A DNA stretch of 64,000 nt from Nocardia suismassiliense (GTDB lineage: Bacteria > Actinomycetota > Actinomycetes > Mycobacteriales > Mycobacteriaceae): assembly GCF_900269665.1 (NCBI RefSeq), contig NZ_LT985361.1, positions 4,688,223-4,752,222 of the forward strand. Reading direction: 5' to 3'. The notes below the pieces were generated by a model. That model did not search any database. It was not told where the DNA came from and was given only the letters and a program-made list of their open reading frames with translations. Of this stretch, positions 41,919-50,269 are shown piece by piece. The position numbers were made by a program, and so were the translations under genes. Each line of letters starts with the position of its first letter. Position 1 is the stretch's first letter.

Positions 41919-42845
41919 TTATCGAATGAGCTGAGCGGTCGTCCATTGGCGGAGCTTGTCGGGATTGCGGACGGCCCAGACATGTCGGATTCGATTGTCC
42001 GAGATATCGAAGGCCAGCACCGCCGTGACGGTTCCGTTCATCTGCGTCACCAAACCGGGCTGGCCGTTGACCGTGCACTCCAAGATCGTCACACCGCGTA
42101 CCCGGCCTGAGACGTCGACGAGGTAGCGGGCGATCTGCTCGCCACCCTCGATCGGCCGCGGCGCGGCGTCGACCTGACCGCCGCCGTCGGCGATCGCCGT
42201 GGCAGCAGGGTCGAGGAACCCGATGAGGGCGTTGATATCCCGGGCTTCCCACGCCTGCTTGAACCCTCGCACGACGCGCGCCTGCTCGGCGGTAGGCGCC
42301 GCGGCGGGCTGCGCGGCATCGATGCGCCTGCGCGCTGAGGTGGCGAGCTGACGGCACGCCGCCGGACTGCGACCGACGATCTCGGCCACTTCCGCGAACG
42401 GGTAGCGGAAGACGTCGTGCAGGATGAACGCCACGCGCTCGGCGGGGGTCATCGATTCGAGCACGACAAGAAATGCCATATTGATCGACTCGTCGAGAGT
42501 GACCCGGTCGGCAGGATCGGTGCCTGCGCTCCACTCACCACGGTCCGGCAGCGGTTCAGGAACCCACTCACCGACATAGCGCTCCCGCCTGACGCGCGCC
42601 GAGCCGAGCAGATCCAAGCAGATGCGGCCCGCGACCCTCGTCAACCACGCACCCGGGGCGGCGATGTCCTGCTGCTGGCTCCGGGACATGGCATACCAGC
42701 GCGCATAGGTCTCCTGCACGACGTCCTCGGCATCGGCAAGAGAACCGAGGAGCCGATACGCGAGATTGATCAGCTGCCGACGCTCGCTCATGATCGCGTC
42801 CAGGCTCGGATCGAGCCGGCCGCCCGGCCCGGGTTCGGTGGTCAT
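41919..42845 (-). CDS. ECF41-type RNA polymerase sigma factor
   Basis: 308 residues. Sigma region 2 (about 23-90) includes LAYRLLGSLADAEDVVQETYARW, region 4 (about 130-185) includes MTPAERVAFILHDVFRYPFAEVAEIVGRS, both with normal ECF features. Between them stands YVGEWVPEPL, close to the YxGPWLPEP linker of group ECF41. The C-terminal 120 residues form a SnoaL-like extension with ADGGGQV and the terminal NPDKL motif, which in ECF41 proteins controls activity instead of an anti-sigma factor. It faces a SnoaL-like gene at 43129, the usual sort of ECF41 neighbour. Confidence 0.85.
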   Translation of the reverse strand: MTTEPGPGGRLDPSLDAIMSERRQLINLAYRLLGSLADAEDVVQETYARWYAMSRSQQQDIAAPGAWLTRVAGRICLDLLGSARVRRERYVGEWVPEPLPDRGEWSAGTDPADRVTLDESINMAFLVVLESMTPAERVAFILHDVFRYPFAEVAEIVGRSPAACRQLATSARRRIDAAQPAAAPTAEQARVVRGFKQAWEARDINALIGFLDPAATAIADGGGQVDAAPRPIEGGEQIARYLVDVSGRVRGVTILECTVNGQPGLVTQMNGTVTAVLAFDISDNRIRHVWAVRNPDKLRQWTTAQLIR

Positions 42846-43128
42846 CGCGTCGCCGATCTTCCGCTGTTGCTTCCACTCACATCGTTACGACGAAACAGCC
42901 GTCCGGAATGTGATGTTGCCAGAGCGACCGCGCGGGAGCGGTCGTCGGCACCGGGACATTCGCCGCCCACGACCCGCGGTGTCGGCGACCTCTTTGGATG
43001 GGTGTTGCGCCGCCCGGCCCAGCCGCAGCGCGCCTCACATTCCGGACCGCGGCGTCGTCGGAGTAGCGGAACCACCACGACCGCGCCAGGCGAACGGGTG
43101 CCGGTCCGAATCTCGAACAGAGGATGCG

Positions 43129-43569
43129 ATGACTACCAACGATTCCGAACTCGAAACGTTCTTCGCCACCCGTGCCGAGGCGCAGCAGTCGAAGAACATC
43201 GATCGACTCATGGAGCACTACGACCCCGACATCGTCTACTACGACGTCGTACCCCCACTCCGGTTCGCCGGGCACGACGAAGTACGCCGCAACTTCCTGC
43301 GCTGGTTCGACGGCTACGAGGGTCCCATCAGCCTGCAAACCCACGACCGCACCGTGCGGACCAGCGGCGACGTCGCCTTCGCCAACATGCTCCACCTCGA
43401 CTCGGGAACCCGCAAAGGTGGACTGCAAGCATCCATCTGGGTACGCGAGACCGTGTGCCTGCACCGCTCCAACGGCGGCTGGCTGATCACCCATGAACAC
43501 ATCTCGATCCCGATCAACCCGGAGAACCTGCAAGTCTGGTTCGCCGCAGACAAGGACCAACCTGCCTGA
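43129..43569 (+). CDS. SnoaL-like protein divergent from ECF41 sigma factor
   Basis: 146 residues from an ATG with AGAGGA upstream. NTF2-type cone: ETFFATRAEAQQSKNIDRLMEHYDPDIVYYDV, HDEVRRNFLRWFDGYEGPI, then VAFANMLHLDSGTRKGG and WVRETVCLHRSNGGWLITHEH (each split by turns). It is annotated in relatives as ketosteroid isomerase-like or SgcJ/EcaC-like. Being divergent from the ECF41 gene, it is the probable target promoter. Substrate unknown. Confidence 0.8.
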   Translation: MTTNDSELETFFATRAEAQQSKNIDRLMEHYDPDIVYYDVVPPLRFAGHDEVRRNFLRWFDGYEGPISLQTHDRTVRTSGDVAFANMLHLDSGTRKGGLQASIWVRETVCLHRSNGGWLITHEHISIPINPENLQVWFAADKDQPA

Positions 43570-43902
43570 CCGAGCCGCTGTGCAGACCGGCTCGGGACAC
43601 CCGAGCCGGTCGATAACCCGATGCCGTCTGCACCGAACCGGCCGACGACCTGCACGGAATTCGCCACTGCCGCCGAACGATTCGCTGGAAATTCTGCCGT
43701 GCGCCCCGACCCTTGGCGTGAACATTTGATCGGAGAGGCGCGCATCTGTTCGTGCGCGCTCCTGGGCGCCTATCGCGTACGACTCCGAAATACACTGCTG
43801 GACAGGCGATCAGGGGGAACTGATGTCACTCGCCTCTCGGCCGATGCCAACCTCAGTTCCTCCTGATCATCCGACCAATAGGGCGACACGAGGTGCCGTC
43901 GG
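43570..43902. other. Intergenic region between SnoaL and nicotinamidase genes
   Basis: No gene seen in this 333-bp convergent space. A short hairpin with GCGCGCA (43738-43744) and TGCGCGC (43753-43759) around an 8-base loop may act as a terminator. Confidence 0.45.
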
Positions 43903-44469
43903 TCAACCAGCGGTTTTTGCGTCGATTTTTATGCCTGCCGCTTGGAGTTCGTCCAGTGCGCGTTCGATGCTGCCGGGGGATACGCCTGCGGAGAGGTTCA
44001 CGAGTACTCGGGTGTTGAAACCGGCGGTGTGGGCGTCCATGGCGGTGGCGCGGACGCAGTGGTCGGTGGCGATGCCGCAGACGTCGACGGTGTCGATGTC
44101 GTTGGCGCGCAACCAGTCTGCGAGTGCCGTGCCGTCCTTGGTGGCGCCCTGGAATCCGGAGTAGGCAGCGGCGTAGGCGCCTTTGAAGAAGACCTCATCG
44201 ATCGGCGCGGTGTCCAGATTCGGATGGAAGTCGGCGCCGGGGGTGTCTACCCGGCAGTGCGGCGGCCACGTGTCGACGAAATCGGGAGTGTCGGAGAAAT
44301 GGGCACCGGGATCGATGTGATAGTCGCGGGTGGCGGTGATCGCGGCATAGTGACTGTCACGCAGATACCGACTGATTCGTTCAGCCAGCGCGGCCCCGCC
44401 CGCAACGGCCACCGTCCCGCCCTCGCAGAAGTCGTTCTGTACGTCGACGATGATCAGAGCTTTGCCCAT
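43903..44469 (-). CDS. pncA: Nicotinamidase (PncA-like)
   Basis: 188 residues, close to the 186 of mycobacterial PncA. The catalytic triad is visible: Asp in IIVDVQNDF, Lys in VFFKGAY, Cys in GIATDHCVRATA. The metal site is TRDYHIDPGAHFS with the Asp and two His residues. The enzyme deamidates nicotinamide to nicotinate for NAD salvage, and in mycobacteria activates pyrazinamide. The ATG at 44469 has GGAGG four bases upstream. Transcribed alone. Confidence 0.9.
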   Translation of the reverse strand: MGKALIIVDVQNDFCEGGTVAVAGGAALAERISRYLRDSHYAAITATRDYHIDPGAHFSDTPDFVDTWPPHCRVDTPGADFHPNLDTAPIDEVFFKGAYAAAYSGFQGATKDGTALADWLRANDIDTVDVCGIATDHCVRATAMDAHTAGFNTRVLVNLSAGVSPGSIERALDELQAAGIKIDAKTAG

Positions 44470-44707
44470 GACGCCTCCACAAGATCGGTCCCGCAACGTT
44501 TTTCGACCAGCATTGATTGTAGATTGCTATCACCGGCGCGCATCGATGAACGCACAATCGGCTCATCTGACCCGCATCTCCGCCATGCTTCCGGAGCTGC
44601 TTGCATGCTGGGCGGTCGCGCAACTCCGACGAGGCTGTCCTCGCCGACGACCGCGAAACCTTGTGGAACGGAACGCGGATGGTTGTTCGATGAATGATCG
44701 TGTTGAG

Positions 44708-45625
44708 TTATTGCTCGGCTCGATGAACGGCGTCGAGCCGGGTCAAATCGTCTGGCGTGAGCGACAGTCCGGCCGCGGCTACGTTGTCCACCAGGTGGTC
44801 CGGGTCGCCTGTGCCGGGGATGACCAGCACATGCGGACCGCGGTGCAATGCCCATGCCAGGCGTATCTGCGCTGGTGTGACGCCGTGCGCGCGGGCGATG
44901 GCACCGACTTCCGGATGTTCGCCGGCCGTAGCGCCCGCTTCCCGACCCGCACCGGCGATGGTAAAGAACGGCACGAACGCGACTCCCTGCGCACCGCAGG
45001 CGTCGACGAACTCGTCCTGGTTGCCGCGGTGGCCGAGCCCGTAGGGATTCTGTACGCACACCACCGGGGCGATCGCCTGGGCTTCGGCCAGATCCGCGGG
45101 CGTGGCATTCGAGACCTCGAGGTGGCGGATCAGCCCGGCCTCGCGCAACTCGGCCAGTACACCGAAATGCTCGGCAATCGAGTCCCGGCCGGATCGCCGC
45201 AGATACACCAGATCGAGATGATCGCGGCCGAGTTGGCGCAGATTTTCCTCGACCTCGCCGCGGAGTTGCCCCGGGGTGGCCGGCTCCAGCCAATTCCCGG
45301 ACCGATCGCGGCGTGGCCCGACTTTCGCGGCGATGACCAGCTCATCCGGGTACGGAGCGAGTGCGAAATTGATCAGCTCGTTCGCCGAACGCAACCGGGA
45401 AAAATAGAACGCGGCAGTATCAATGTGATTCACCCCGAGTTCGACCGCTCGACGGAGCACCTGAACAGCCTCACCTCGATCGCGCGGCACCGCGTCCGCT
45501 GCGAACGCCTGACCGTACTGCGGAAGCCGCATCGCGCCCAACCCGATCCGATTGACCGTCAAGTCGCCGAGCTTCCAGGATCCTCCGGCCGCCGCGTCCA
45601 CCCTCACTGAAACCATGAAAGGCAT
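44708..45625 (-). CDS. Aldo/keto reductase
   Basis: About 305 residues; the in-frame ATG at 45616 is an alternative start. The TIM-barrel AKR pattern is plain: VNRIGLGAMRLPQYG, GVNHIDTAAFY (Asp and Tyr of the catalytic tetrad), VIAAKVG (Lys), and IRHLEVSN. The catalytic histidine position reads LDLVYLRRSG, so His is replaced, as in the AKR subfamily with LDVVNLR. It ends with VIPGTGDPDHLVDN, the NADPH-binding loop. Cytoplasmic. The substrate is unknown. Confidence 0.85.
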   Translation of the reverse strand: MPFMVSVRVDAAAGGSWKLGDLTVNRIGLGAMRLPQYGQAFAADAVPRDRGEAVQVLRRAVELGVNHIDTAAFYFSRLRSANELINFALAPYPDELVIAAKVGPRRDRSGNWLEPATPGQLRGEVEENLRQLGRDHLDLVYLRRSGRDSIAEHFGVLAELREAGLIRHLEVSNATPADLAEAQAIAPVVCVQNPYGLGHRGNQDEFVDACGAQGVAFVPFFTIAGAGREAGATAGEHPEVGAIARAHGVTPAQIRLAWALHRGPHVLVIPGTGDPDHLVDNVAAAGLSLTPDDLTRLDAVHRAEQ

Positions 45626-45750
45626 TCTGTCACAAGGCAAAATCAGAACTTCGCAGCTACCGAGCCATCCCTGGAAGTATCAGCTCCTCCTATTCGGCCC
45701 AACCGTCCGCACAGCGGCGTGCGCGGTGTAACTGGTGTGCTGGCCGTCCG

Positions 45751-45957
45751 CTAAGCGATCAAGGCTTGATATGGCGCTATTCGCTCCACGTGTCCCGCCG
45801 GGCATCCGAATTGCAGATACGCATGCTGCCAGCCACTGAAGTTCACGCCATCGATTCGGTGGGGAGCGGCGTTGCCCGGTGACGCCCCGCCGCCGCTCTG
45901 GCTGCGGCCGCGGTTTGGCAGGTGTCGCTGGACCACAAAACTCTCCGGGGGCCACAT
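45751..45957 (-). CDS. Possible small protein after BtrH_N gene
   Basis: A 68-codon frame starts seven bases after the stop of the upstream BtrH_N-type gene, with ATG at 45957. The N-terminal half is Gly/Ser-rich and basic (RSQSGGGASPG), and the C-terminal half reads NFSGWQHAYLQFGCPAGH. Third-position GC is moderate (roughly two thirds), lower than neighbouring genes. It could be a small peptide substrate or just a decayed frame. There is no strong ribosome binding site. Confidence 0.25.
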   Translation of the reverse strand: MWPPESFVVQRHLPNRGRSQSGGGASPGNAAPHRIDGVNFSGWQHAYLQFGCPAGHVERIAPYQALIA

Positions 45958-45963
45958 CAGCTA

Positions 45964-46953
45964 CTACTGCTCACTTCCCAGCCGACTCAGCCCCTGCATG
46001 GCTTCGCGCTCGATCCGGGAAAGGTCGCTGAGGATGCTGCCTGCCTGATCGAGGCATTGAGCATCTCCTGACGCACCGGCTTGCGCGATCAGCGCGGCGA
46101 CTTGCGTCCAACCGGTCGCTGCCTCGGTATACAGCCGGTGGCCGGTGCGCAGATGGGGGCTGTCGAGGGTCTGGGCGCATTCGGCGAGGAAGTCGCGGTA
46201 GAAGTTGCGGAATAGGGCGCCGCCGGTGCCGGCCTGCTCCATCAATCGGGCAGCCTGCGGTAGGTCGCGCTGCGGGTCGTCGGTCCGCTCGAACCAGGTG
46301 GGTACCAGCTTGCTGGCCTTTTCGATGCCTCGGTGTCCGAGGTTGGCGATGGGCGGGTTGAGGAAGGCGTCGGCGCAGGCGGTGATGGCGGGCACGATCT
46401 GGCTCGGCGGGGCGGGCAGGTCCTGTGCAGCAGTGAAGGCGAAGGATCGGTGTTTGGCGGTCATCGGACCGCGCGCGGCCCTGGCCTGAGCGAGGCTGGT
46501 CAGCGTGGTCGATACCGTGCCACCTTGCTGGTCGGTGTCCACCAGGTAGGCGTTGTGGTCGTCGTAGCCATACATGGCGACCACGTGACCGCCGAAGTGC
46601 ACCTTCGACGTGAAGTAGTCCAGGTAGAAGCTGTCGAGCTGCAGTCCGACAGGGTGGCCGGCACCGAGGAGGTCGACCACGTTCTCCCACGCCTTGCGAG
46701 AGGAGGCGGTCTCCTGGACCAGAAGCTCCAGCCCGAGCCTGGTGGCCAGGTTTCTGGTGAGCTCGAACGGCTTGACCCGTCCACCGAGGAAGGGAAAGCC
46801 CATGCTCTTACTGTCCCAGTAGATGAACGACAGTCCCGAACCGAGACCGAACATCATCGGCTCGGACAGCTCGAGCCCATGCTGCCGCAGCAGCACACCC
46901 AAAGCTGTTGTCTCGCAGTGCCGCATACCGCGGGCCTCAATGTCGATCAGCAT
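45964..46953 (-). CDS. BtrH_N-domain protein (C39-like) with DUF4872-like C-terminus
   Basis: 329 residues from ATG at 46953 (GTG/ATG at 46989/46986 possible). The N-terminal half resembles the butirosin BtrH N-domain, a papain-like fold: the candidate nucleophile is the Cys in RGMRHCETTALG, the His is in HFGGHVVAMYGYDD, and the Asp is in YLVDTDQQGG. The C-terminal half matches the DUF4872-type helical domain (NLGHRGIEKASKLVPTWFE). BtrH transfers an acyl chain from a carrier protein to an aminoglycoside; whether this relative does so is unknown. A BmrR-like operator lies 125 bp upstream. No biosynthetic neighbours. Confidence 0.75.
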   Translation of the reverse strand: MLIDIEARGMRHCETTALGVLLRQHGLELSEPMMFGLGSGLSFIYWDSKSMGFPFLGGRVKPFELTRNLATRLGLELLVQETASSRKAWENVVDLLGAGHPVGLQLDSFYLDYFTSKVHFGGHVVAMYGYDDHNAYLVDTDQQGGTVSTTLTSLAQARAARGPMTAKHRSFAFTAAQDLPAPPSQIVPAITACADAFLNPPIANLGHRGIEKASKLVPTWFERTDDPQRDLPQAARLMEQAGTGGALFRNFYRDFLAECAQTLDSPHLRTGHRLYTEAATGWTQVAALIAQAGASGDAQCLDQAGSILSDLSRIEREAMQGLSRLGSEQ

Positions 46954-47077
46954 GGCTATGCGGACACCTTCCTGGGCGGCGATCATCACTGTTATCGGCG
47001 CTTCCGCTTGCCCAAGCCAGACAGGCCTCACGTACAGCCCGCACTCTTGGACGGCAAAGAAACCGCGCTGCCATCAT

Positions 47078-47108
47078 GTTGGACTCTCCCGTGATGGGAG
47101 AGTCCAAC
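47078..47108. promoter_or_regulatory. MerR/BmrR-type operator candidate
   Basis: Arms GTTGGACTCTCCC (47078-47090) and GGGAGAGTCCAAC (47096-47108) are exact reverse complements around a 5-base centre. The inner 9+5+9 bp layout is the same as the BmrR site, in which MerR-family proteins twist a promoter with a long 19-bp spacer. On the minus strand TTGGAC can serve as -35 with CCAACA/CAACAT 19-20 bp on, pointing to the BtrH_N gene. No merR gene lies in the window next to it. Confidence 0.6.
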
Positions 47109-47216
47109 GCTATCCCGGCCGGACTTCTGGCCCGCCTCGAGCAGATCGGGCACTACCCGGCGAAATCGGTCCGGCCGCCGCTCGGATCGATGCGCGGGAT
47201 GTTCCTCAACCCCTAG
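47094..47216 (+). CDS. Doubtful 40-codon ORF overlapping the operator
   Basis: ATG at 47094 (GTG at 47091) lies inside the palindrome and the frame runs to 47216, four bases into the convergent FMN reductase gene. The product contains ARLEQIGHYPAKSVRPPLG and has no known domain. If real it would be made from a leaderless message of the operator region. It may be only a gene remnant. Confidence 0.2.
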   Translation: MGESNAIPAGLLARLEQIGHYPAKSVRPPLGSMRGMFLNP

Positions 47217-47953
47217 GCAGCGACGTGACTCGCGGCGAGCAATGCGTCGACGAAGCCCTCGGCCTTCGCGTCGAAGGCGGCGTAGTGGGCGGTCCGCGCG
47301 TCTCCGCCGATCGCCTCGCCGATCACGAGATTGCCTTCGGCGTCGATACTTTGGGGCGACTCCTCGGCATCGGGAAGCAGGCCGACCCGCGAGTCCGCGA
47401 AACCGCTGTAGTAGGCCAAGCCGTCGTTGAGCTGGGCTTCCAGTAGCTGCTGCATGCCGGGGATGATCGCGTCATCGGCTGTCGCTCCGGCCAATCCGAG
47501 CCACAGGATGCGCTTGCCTGCCAGGCGCGGCTTGCTGCGGCCGTAGGCGAAACCGTAGTTCCACACGGTATCGATCCAGCCTTTGAGCAGGGCGGGAACG
47601 CTCTGCCAGTAGACCGGGAACACCACGACCACGACCTCAGCGGCCAGCACGCGCCGCATGTGCGCCTCGGCGGTGGGGGAGTAGACCTTGTCGCGATTGC
47701 CCCACTCGGGCTGGTCCGCGACGGACATCCGCGGGTCGAAGTTCTCGGCCTGCAGATCGAGGAAGTCGACCGTGTACCCGGCGGCGGCGAGGCGGCCGAC
47801 GGCGAGGTCGGCGATATGAGCGGAGAGCGAGTCGGAGCGGTGGTGGCCGAGGACCACGAGCGCGTTGGCACCCGGTGTGGAGGTATCGGTGGTGCTCGAT
47901 CCGGCGGCGGTCAGTTCGGCGGTGGGAGTGATGGTGGCGGCGGACTGGGTCAC
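47213..47953 (-). CDS. NAD(P)H:quinone/FMN reductase, flavodoxin-like
   Basis: 246 residues from a GTG at 47953 with AGGAGA seven bases upstream. A low-complexity Thr/Ala/Ser lead of about 28 residues precedes the flavodoxin-like fold: ALVVLGHHRSDSLSAHIADL (FMN phosphate loop), VVVVVFPVYWQSVPALLKGWIDTVW (split by turns) and ILWLGLAGATADD. The pattern matches the NQO1/MdaB/KefF group, which reduces quinones by two electrons. Divergent from an AraC regulator at 48078, its likely controller. Confidence 0.85.
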   Translation of the reverse strand: MTQSAATITPTAELTAAGSSTTDTSTPGANALVVLGHHRSDSLSAHIADLAVGRLAAAGYTVDFLDLQAENFDPRMSVADQPEWGNRDKVYSPTAEAHMRRVLAAEVVVVVFPVYWQSVPALLKGWIDTVWNYGFAYGRSKPRLAGKRILWLGLAGATADDAIIPGMQQLLEAQLNDGLAYYSGFADSRVGLLPDAEESPQSIDAEGNLVIGEAIGGDARTAHYAAFDAKAEGFVDALLAASHVAA

Positions 47954-48026
47954 GGTGAGTTCTCCTGTTCGATCGGGTGCGGGCTGGTCGGCCCGGTCGC
48001 CTCAGTCAACCGCGGATCGTGTGGAC

Positions 48027-48041
48027 GATCTATGGGAGATC
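48027..48041. promoter_or_regulatory. Inverted repeat in quinone reductase/AraC intergenic region
   Basis: GATCT-ATGGG-AGATC has perfect 5-bp arms, with a further GATC 12 bp upstream. It lies 37 bp before the AraC start and 74 bp from the reductase start, where an AraC-type activator/repressor site is expected. Weak by itself. Confidence 0.35.
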
Positions 48042-48077
48042 ATCTCCAGTCGATAGGAATTCGTCTACGCTGACGGG

Positions 48078-49142
48078 GTGGACCCGTTGAGTTCGTTGTT
48101 GAGCGGCATTCGTGCCGAAGGATCGGTCGTGGCCCATGCCGTGCTGCGCCCGCCGTGGACGATTCGCTTCGCCGACCGTGCGCCCCTGATCATGGTGACG
48201 GTGCTGCGTGGCGACGGCACGCTGGTGCTCGCTGATGGATCACGCACGAGTCTGGTCGCCGGCGACACTGCGCTCGTGCAGGCGGGTGAACCCTTTCACC
48301 TTGCCGACACGCCCGACGCGCTCGACCGTCCGCACGAGCGCTATGAGCTGTCCTGTTTCGTGCCGGACGGATTCGGTCCGGCCGATATCAGTTGCGCGAC
48401 ACCGGAATTGATCGTCACGCCATCCACAACCGGTGTGCCAGGCGAGACTTCGCTGCTCGTCGGCGCCTACCGGGCATCGGGGCGACGCCACGAACGGCTG
48501 TTGCGAGCGCTACCGCAGGTGATGGTGATCCACGAAGACCCTGAAATGTGCTTGTGGCTGGAACAATCCGCCGCCGACGCAGTCCGGTTCAGCGCGGGCT
48601 CGCAGGCGCTGATGGACCGGCTGCTGGACTGGGCACTGGTCTGCACACTGCGCTCCTGGCTCGCCGAACAGCAGCATTGCGCCCCCGCCTGGTACCGGGG
48701 GATGGCCGACCCGATCGTCGGCCCGGCGCTCACCGCCATCCACGACCGGCCGTTCCACCGCTGGACCGTGGCGAGCCTGGCCGCCGAGGCGGCGGTCTCG
48801 CGCGCACTGTTCGCTCGGCGCTTCACCGAAGTGATGGGCGAACCGCCACTGGCCTACCTCACCGAATGGCGCATGGCCGAAGCCGAAGAACTGCTCGCCG
48901 ACCCCGCTCGCAGCGTCGCCCAGGTGGCGACCACGGTCGGCTATTCCGACACCTTCGGCTTCAGTGCGGCCTTCAAACGGCTCCGCGGGACGAGTCCCAC
49001 CGAGTTCCGGGCAGCGCTGGTGCGGGCCGCACCCCGCGACGAGTCGTCCGGGTGGATCTCGCGGATCACGACAGCATCGAACCACTCCACGCGCTCACGC
49101 CGCACGAGTGCGTCGAGGACCGAGGGCTCGGTCTCGCGCTGA
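48078..49142 (+). CDS. AraC-family regulator with cupin N-terminal domain
   Basis: 354 residues from a GTG start. The N-terminal cupin-like sensor (about 10-200) contains VLRGDGTLVLADG and GDTALVQAGEPFHLADTPD. Two HTH units occupy about 240-320: VASLAAEAAVSRALFARRFTEVMG and TTVGYSDTFGFSAAFKRLRGTSPTEFR. An extra 36-residue Ser/Thr/Arg-rich tail follows the last HTH, longer than usual. Divergent from the NAD(P)H:quinone-type reductase, as in many cupin-AraC/oxidoreductase pairs. Confidence 0.85.
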   Translation: MDPLSSLLSGIRAEGSVVAHAVLRPPWTIRFADRAPLIMVTVLRGDGTLVLADGSRTSLVAGDTALVQAGEPFHLADTPDALDRPHERYELSCFVPDGFGPADISCATPELIVTPSTTGVPGETSLLVGAYRASGRRHERLLRALPQVMVIHEDPEMCLWLEQSAADAVRFSAGSQALMDRLLDWALVCTLRSWLAEQQHCAPAWYRGMADPIVGPALTAIHDRPFHRWTVASLAAEAAVSRALFARRFTEVMGEPPLAYLTEWRMAEAEELLADPARSVAQVATTVGYSDTFGFSAAFKRLRGTSPTEFRAALVRAAPRDESSGWISRITTASNHSTRSRRTSASRTEGSVSR

Positions 49143-49248
49143 CAAAACCCGCAGCGAAAGGTCGACGGCCCCCGGTGCTTCCGGCCGCCTGGGCACCGAC
49201 CGCCAGCTTCACCGCCTACCTGCGCCGCTACCCCGCGCTGGGTGGATA

Positions 49249-50217
49249 TCAGCCGAGATCCGGCGTTTTGGCTTCGTGCGGCGCCTTATCCGTCCGCAGC
49301 CCGCGCCAACTCGGGTGGCGGAGCCCTTCGGCACTGGCCTCGCGGTATTCGATGTCGGCCACGAGTTCGGGTTCGACCCAATGCGCCGAGGAGGAGACGG
49401 AGCGTGGGGGTGGGATGTCGAAGGGGGTGTCCGGGCGGGTGATTTCGTTGAGGCGGAACTGGAGGACCTTGCGGTCGCGCATCGTCCAGCCGGTGCCGAC
49501 GTTGCCGATGTGCACCAGGCGGTTCGCGTCGTCGTAGGCCCCCATCACGATGGAGCCGAAGATGCCGGAGTAGCGCCCGTTGCCGGGGAGCCAACCAGCG
49601 ATGACGACCTCGGTGGTCTTGCGTAGCGGGGTTTTGATCCAGGCGGGGGAGCGGCGGCCGGGCTGATAACTGGAGTCGAGGCGTTTGGAGATGATGCCCT
49701 CCAGTCCGTGGTCCCTGGCGACCTCGAGCATGGTGGCCGAACTGACGTCGACGTAGTAGGGCGGGGTGCGAGTGAGCGGTAGGTCGATCGCCAAATCGTC
49801 TAGTCGGGCGCGTCTTTCGGCATAGGGGAGCGCCATGATGGACTCTCCGTTGACGCCGAGCAAATCGAAAACGAGGTATTGCACGGGCACTTCACGCAAG
49901 AGTTCGGCGGTGGGTCGCACCACGTGCATGCGGCGCTGTAGCCGACGGAAAGAGGGCACGCCGGTGCCCGGCTCGGGTGCCACGATCTCTCCGTCGACCA
50001 GCACGTCCACGCCATCGAGCAGACCAGCAAAAGCAGTGGTCAACTCGGGAAAAGAACCACTGATATCGCGGTTGTTCCGACTGTAGAGCCGGCACTGCCC
50101 GCCGTCCCATCGGCCGAGGGCGCGAATGCCGTCCCACTTCATCTCGATCGCCCACAGGCCGGTGTCTGCCGGCGGCCGCCCGGAGACGGCCAGCATCGGC
50201 GCCGGCGCTGATCGCAC
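49249..50217 (-). CDS. ligC: ATP-dependent DNA ligase (LigC-like)
   Basis: 322 residues from GTG at 50217 (ATG at 50196 possible). The nucleotidyl-transfer lysine is in EMKWDGIRAL (motif I, KWDG). Other motifs: YSRNNRDISGSFPEL (III region), VLVDGEIV (IIIa/IV), EGIISKRLDSSYQPGRRSPAWIK (IV-V, split by loop), and a C-terminal OB-fold. Length and the missing polymerase/nuclease domains fit LigC or LigD-ligase-domain proteins, which join DNA ends in actinobacterial repair. A partner Ku is not in the window. Single-gene unit with an AT-rich upstream stretch. Confidence 0.85.
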   Translation of the reverse strand: MRSAPAPMLAVSGRPPADTGLWAIEMKWDGIRALGRWDGGQCRLYSRNNRDISGSFPELTTAFAGLLDGVDVLVDGEIVAPEPGTGVPSFRRLQRRMHVVRPTAELLREVPVQYLVFDLLGVNGESIMALPYAERRARLDDLAIDLPLTRTPPYYVDVSSATMLEVARDHGLEGIISKRLDSSYQPGRRSPAWIKTPLRKTTEVVIAGWLPGNGRYSGIFGSIVMGAYDDANRLVHIGNVGTGWTMRDRKVLQFRLNEITRPDTPFDIPPPRSVSSSAHWVEPELVADIEYREASAEGLRHPSWRGLRTDKAPHEAKTPDLG

Positions 50218-50269
50218 AAGATCAGCATATATCCAGCAATCAATATGTATGGGACGGTCGCGCCAATAA

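Noticed and set aside
44450..45610. 386-codon plus-strand ORF opposite the aldo/keto reductase
   Set aside because: Antisense shadow; no coherent domain, and the minus-strand frame shows the AKR active site.
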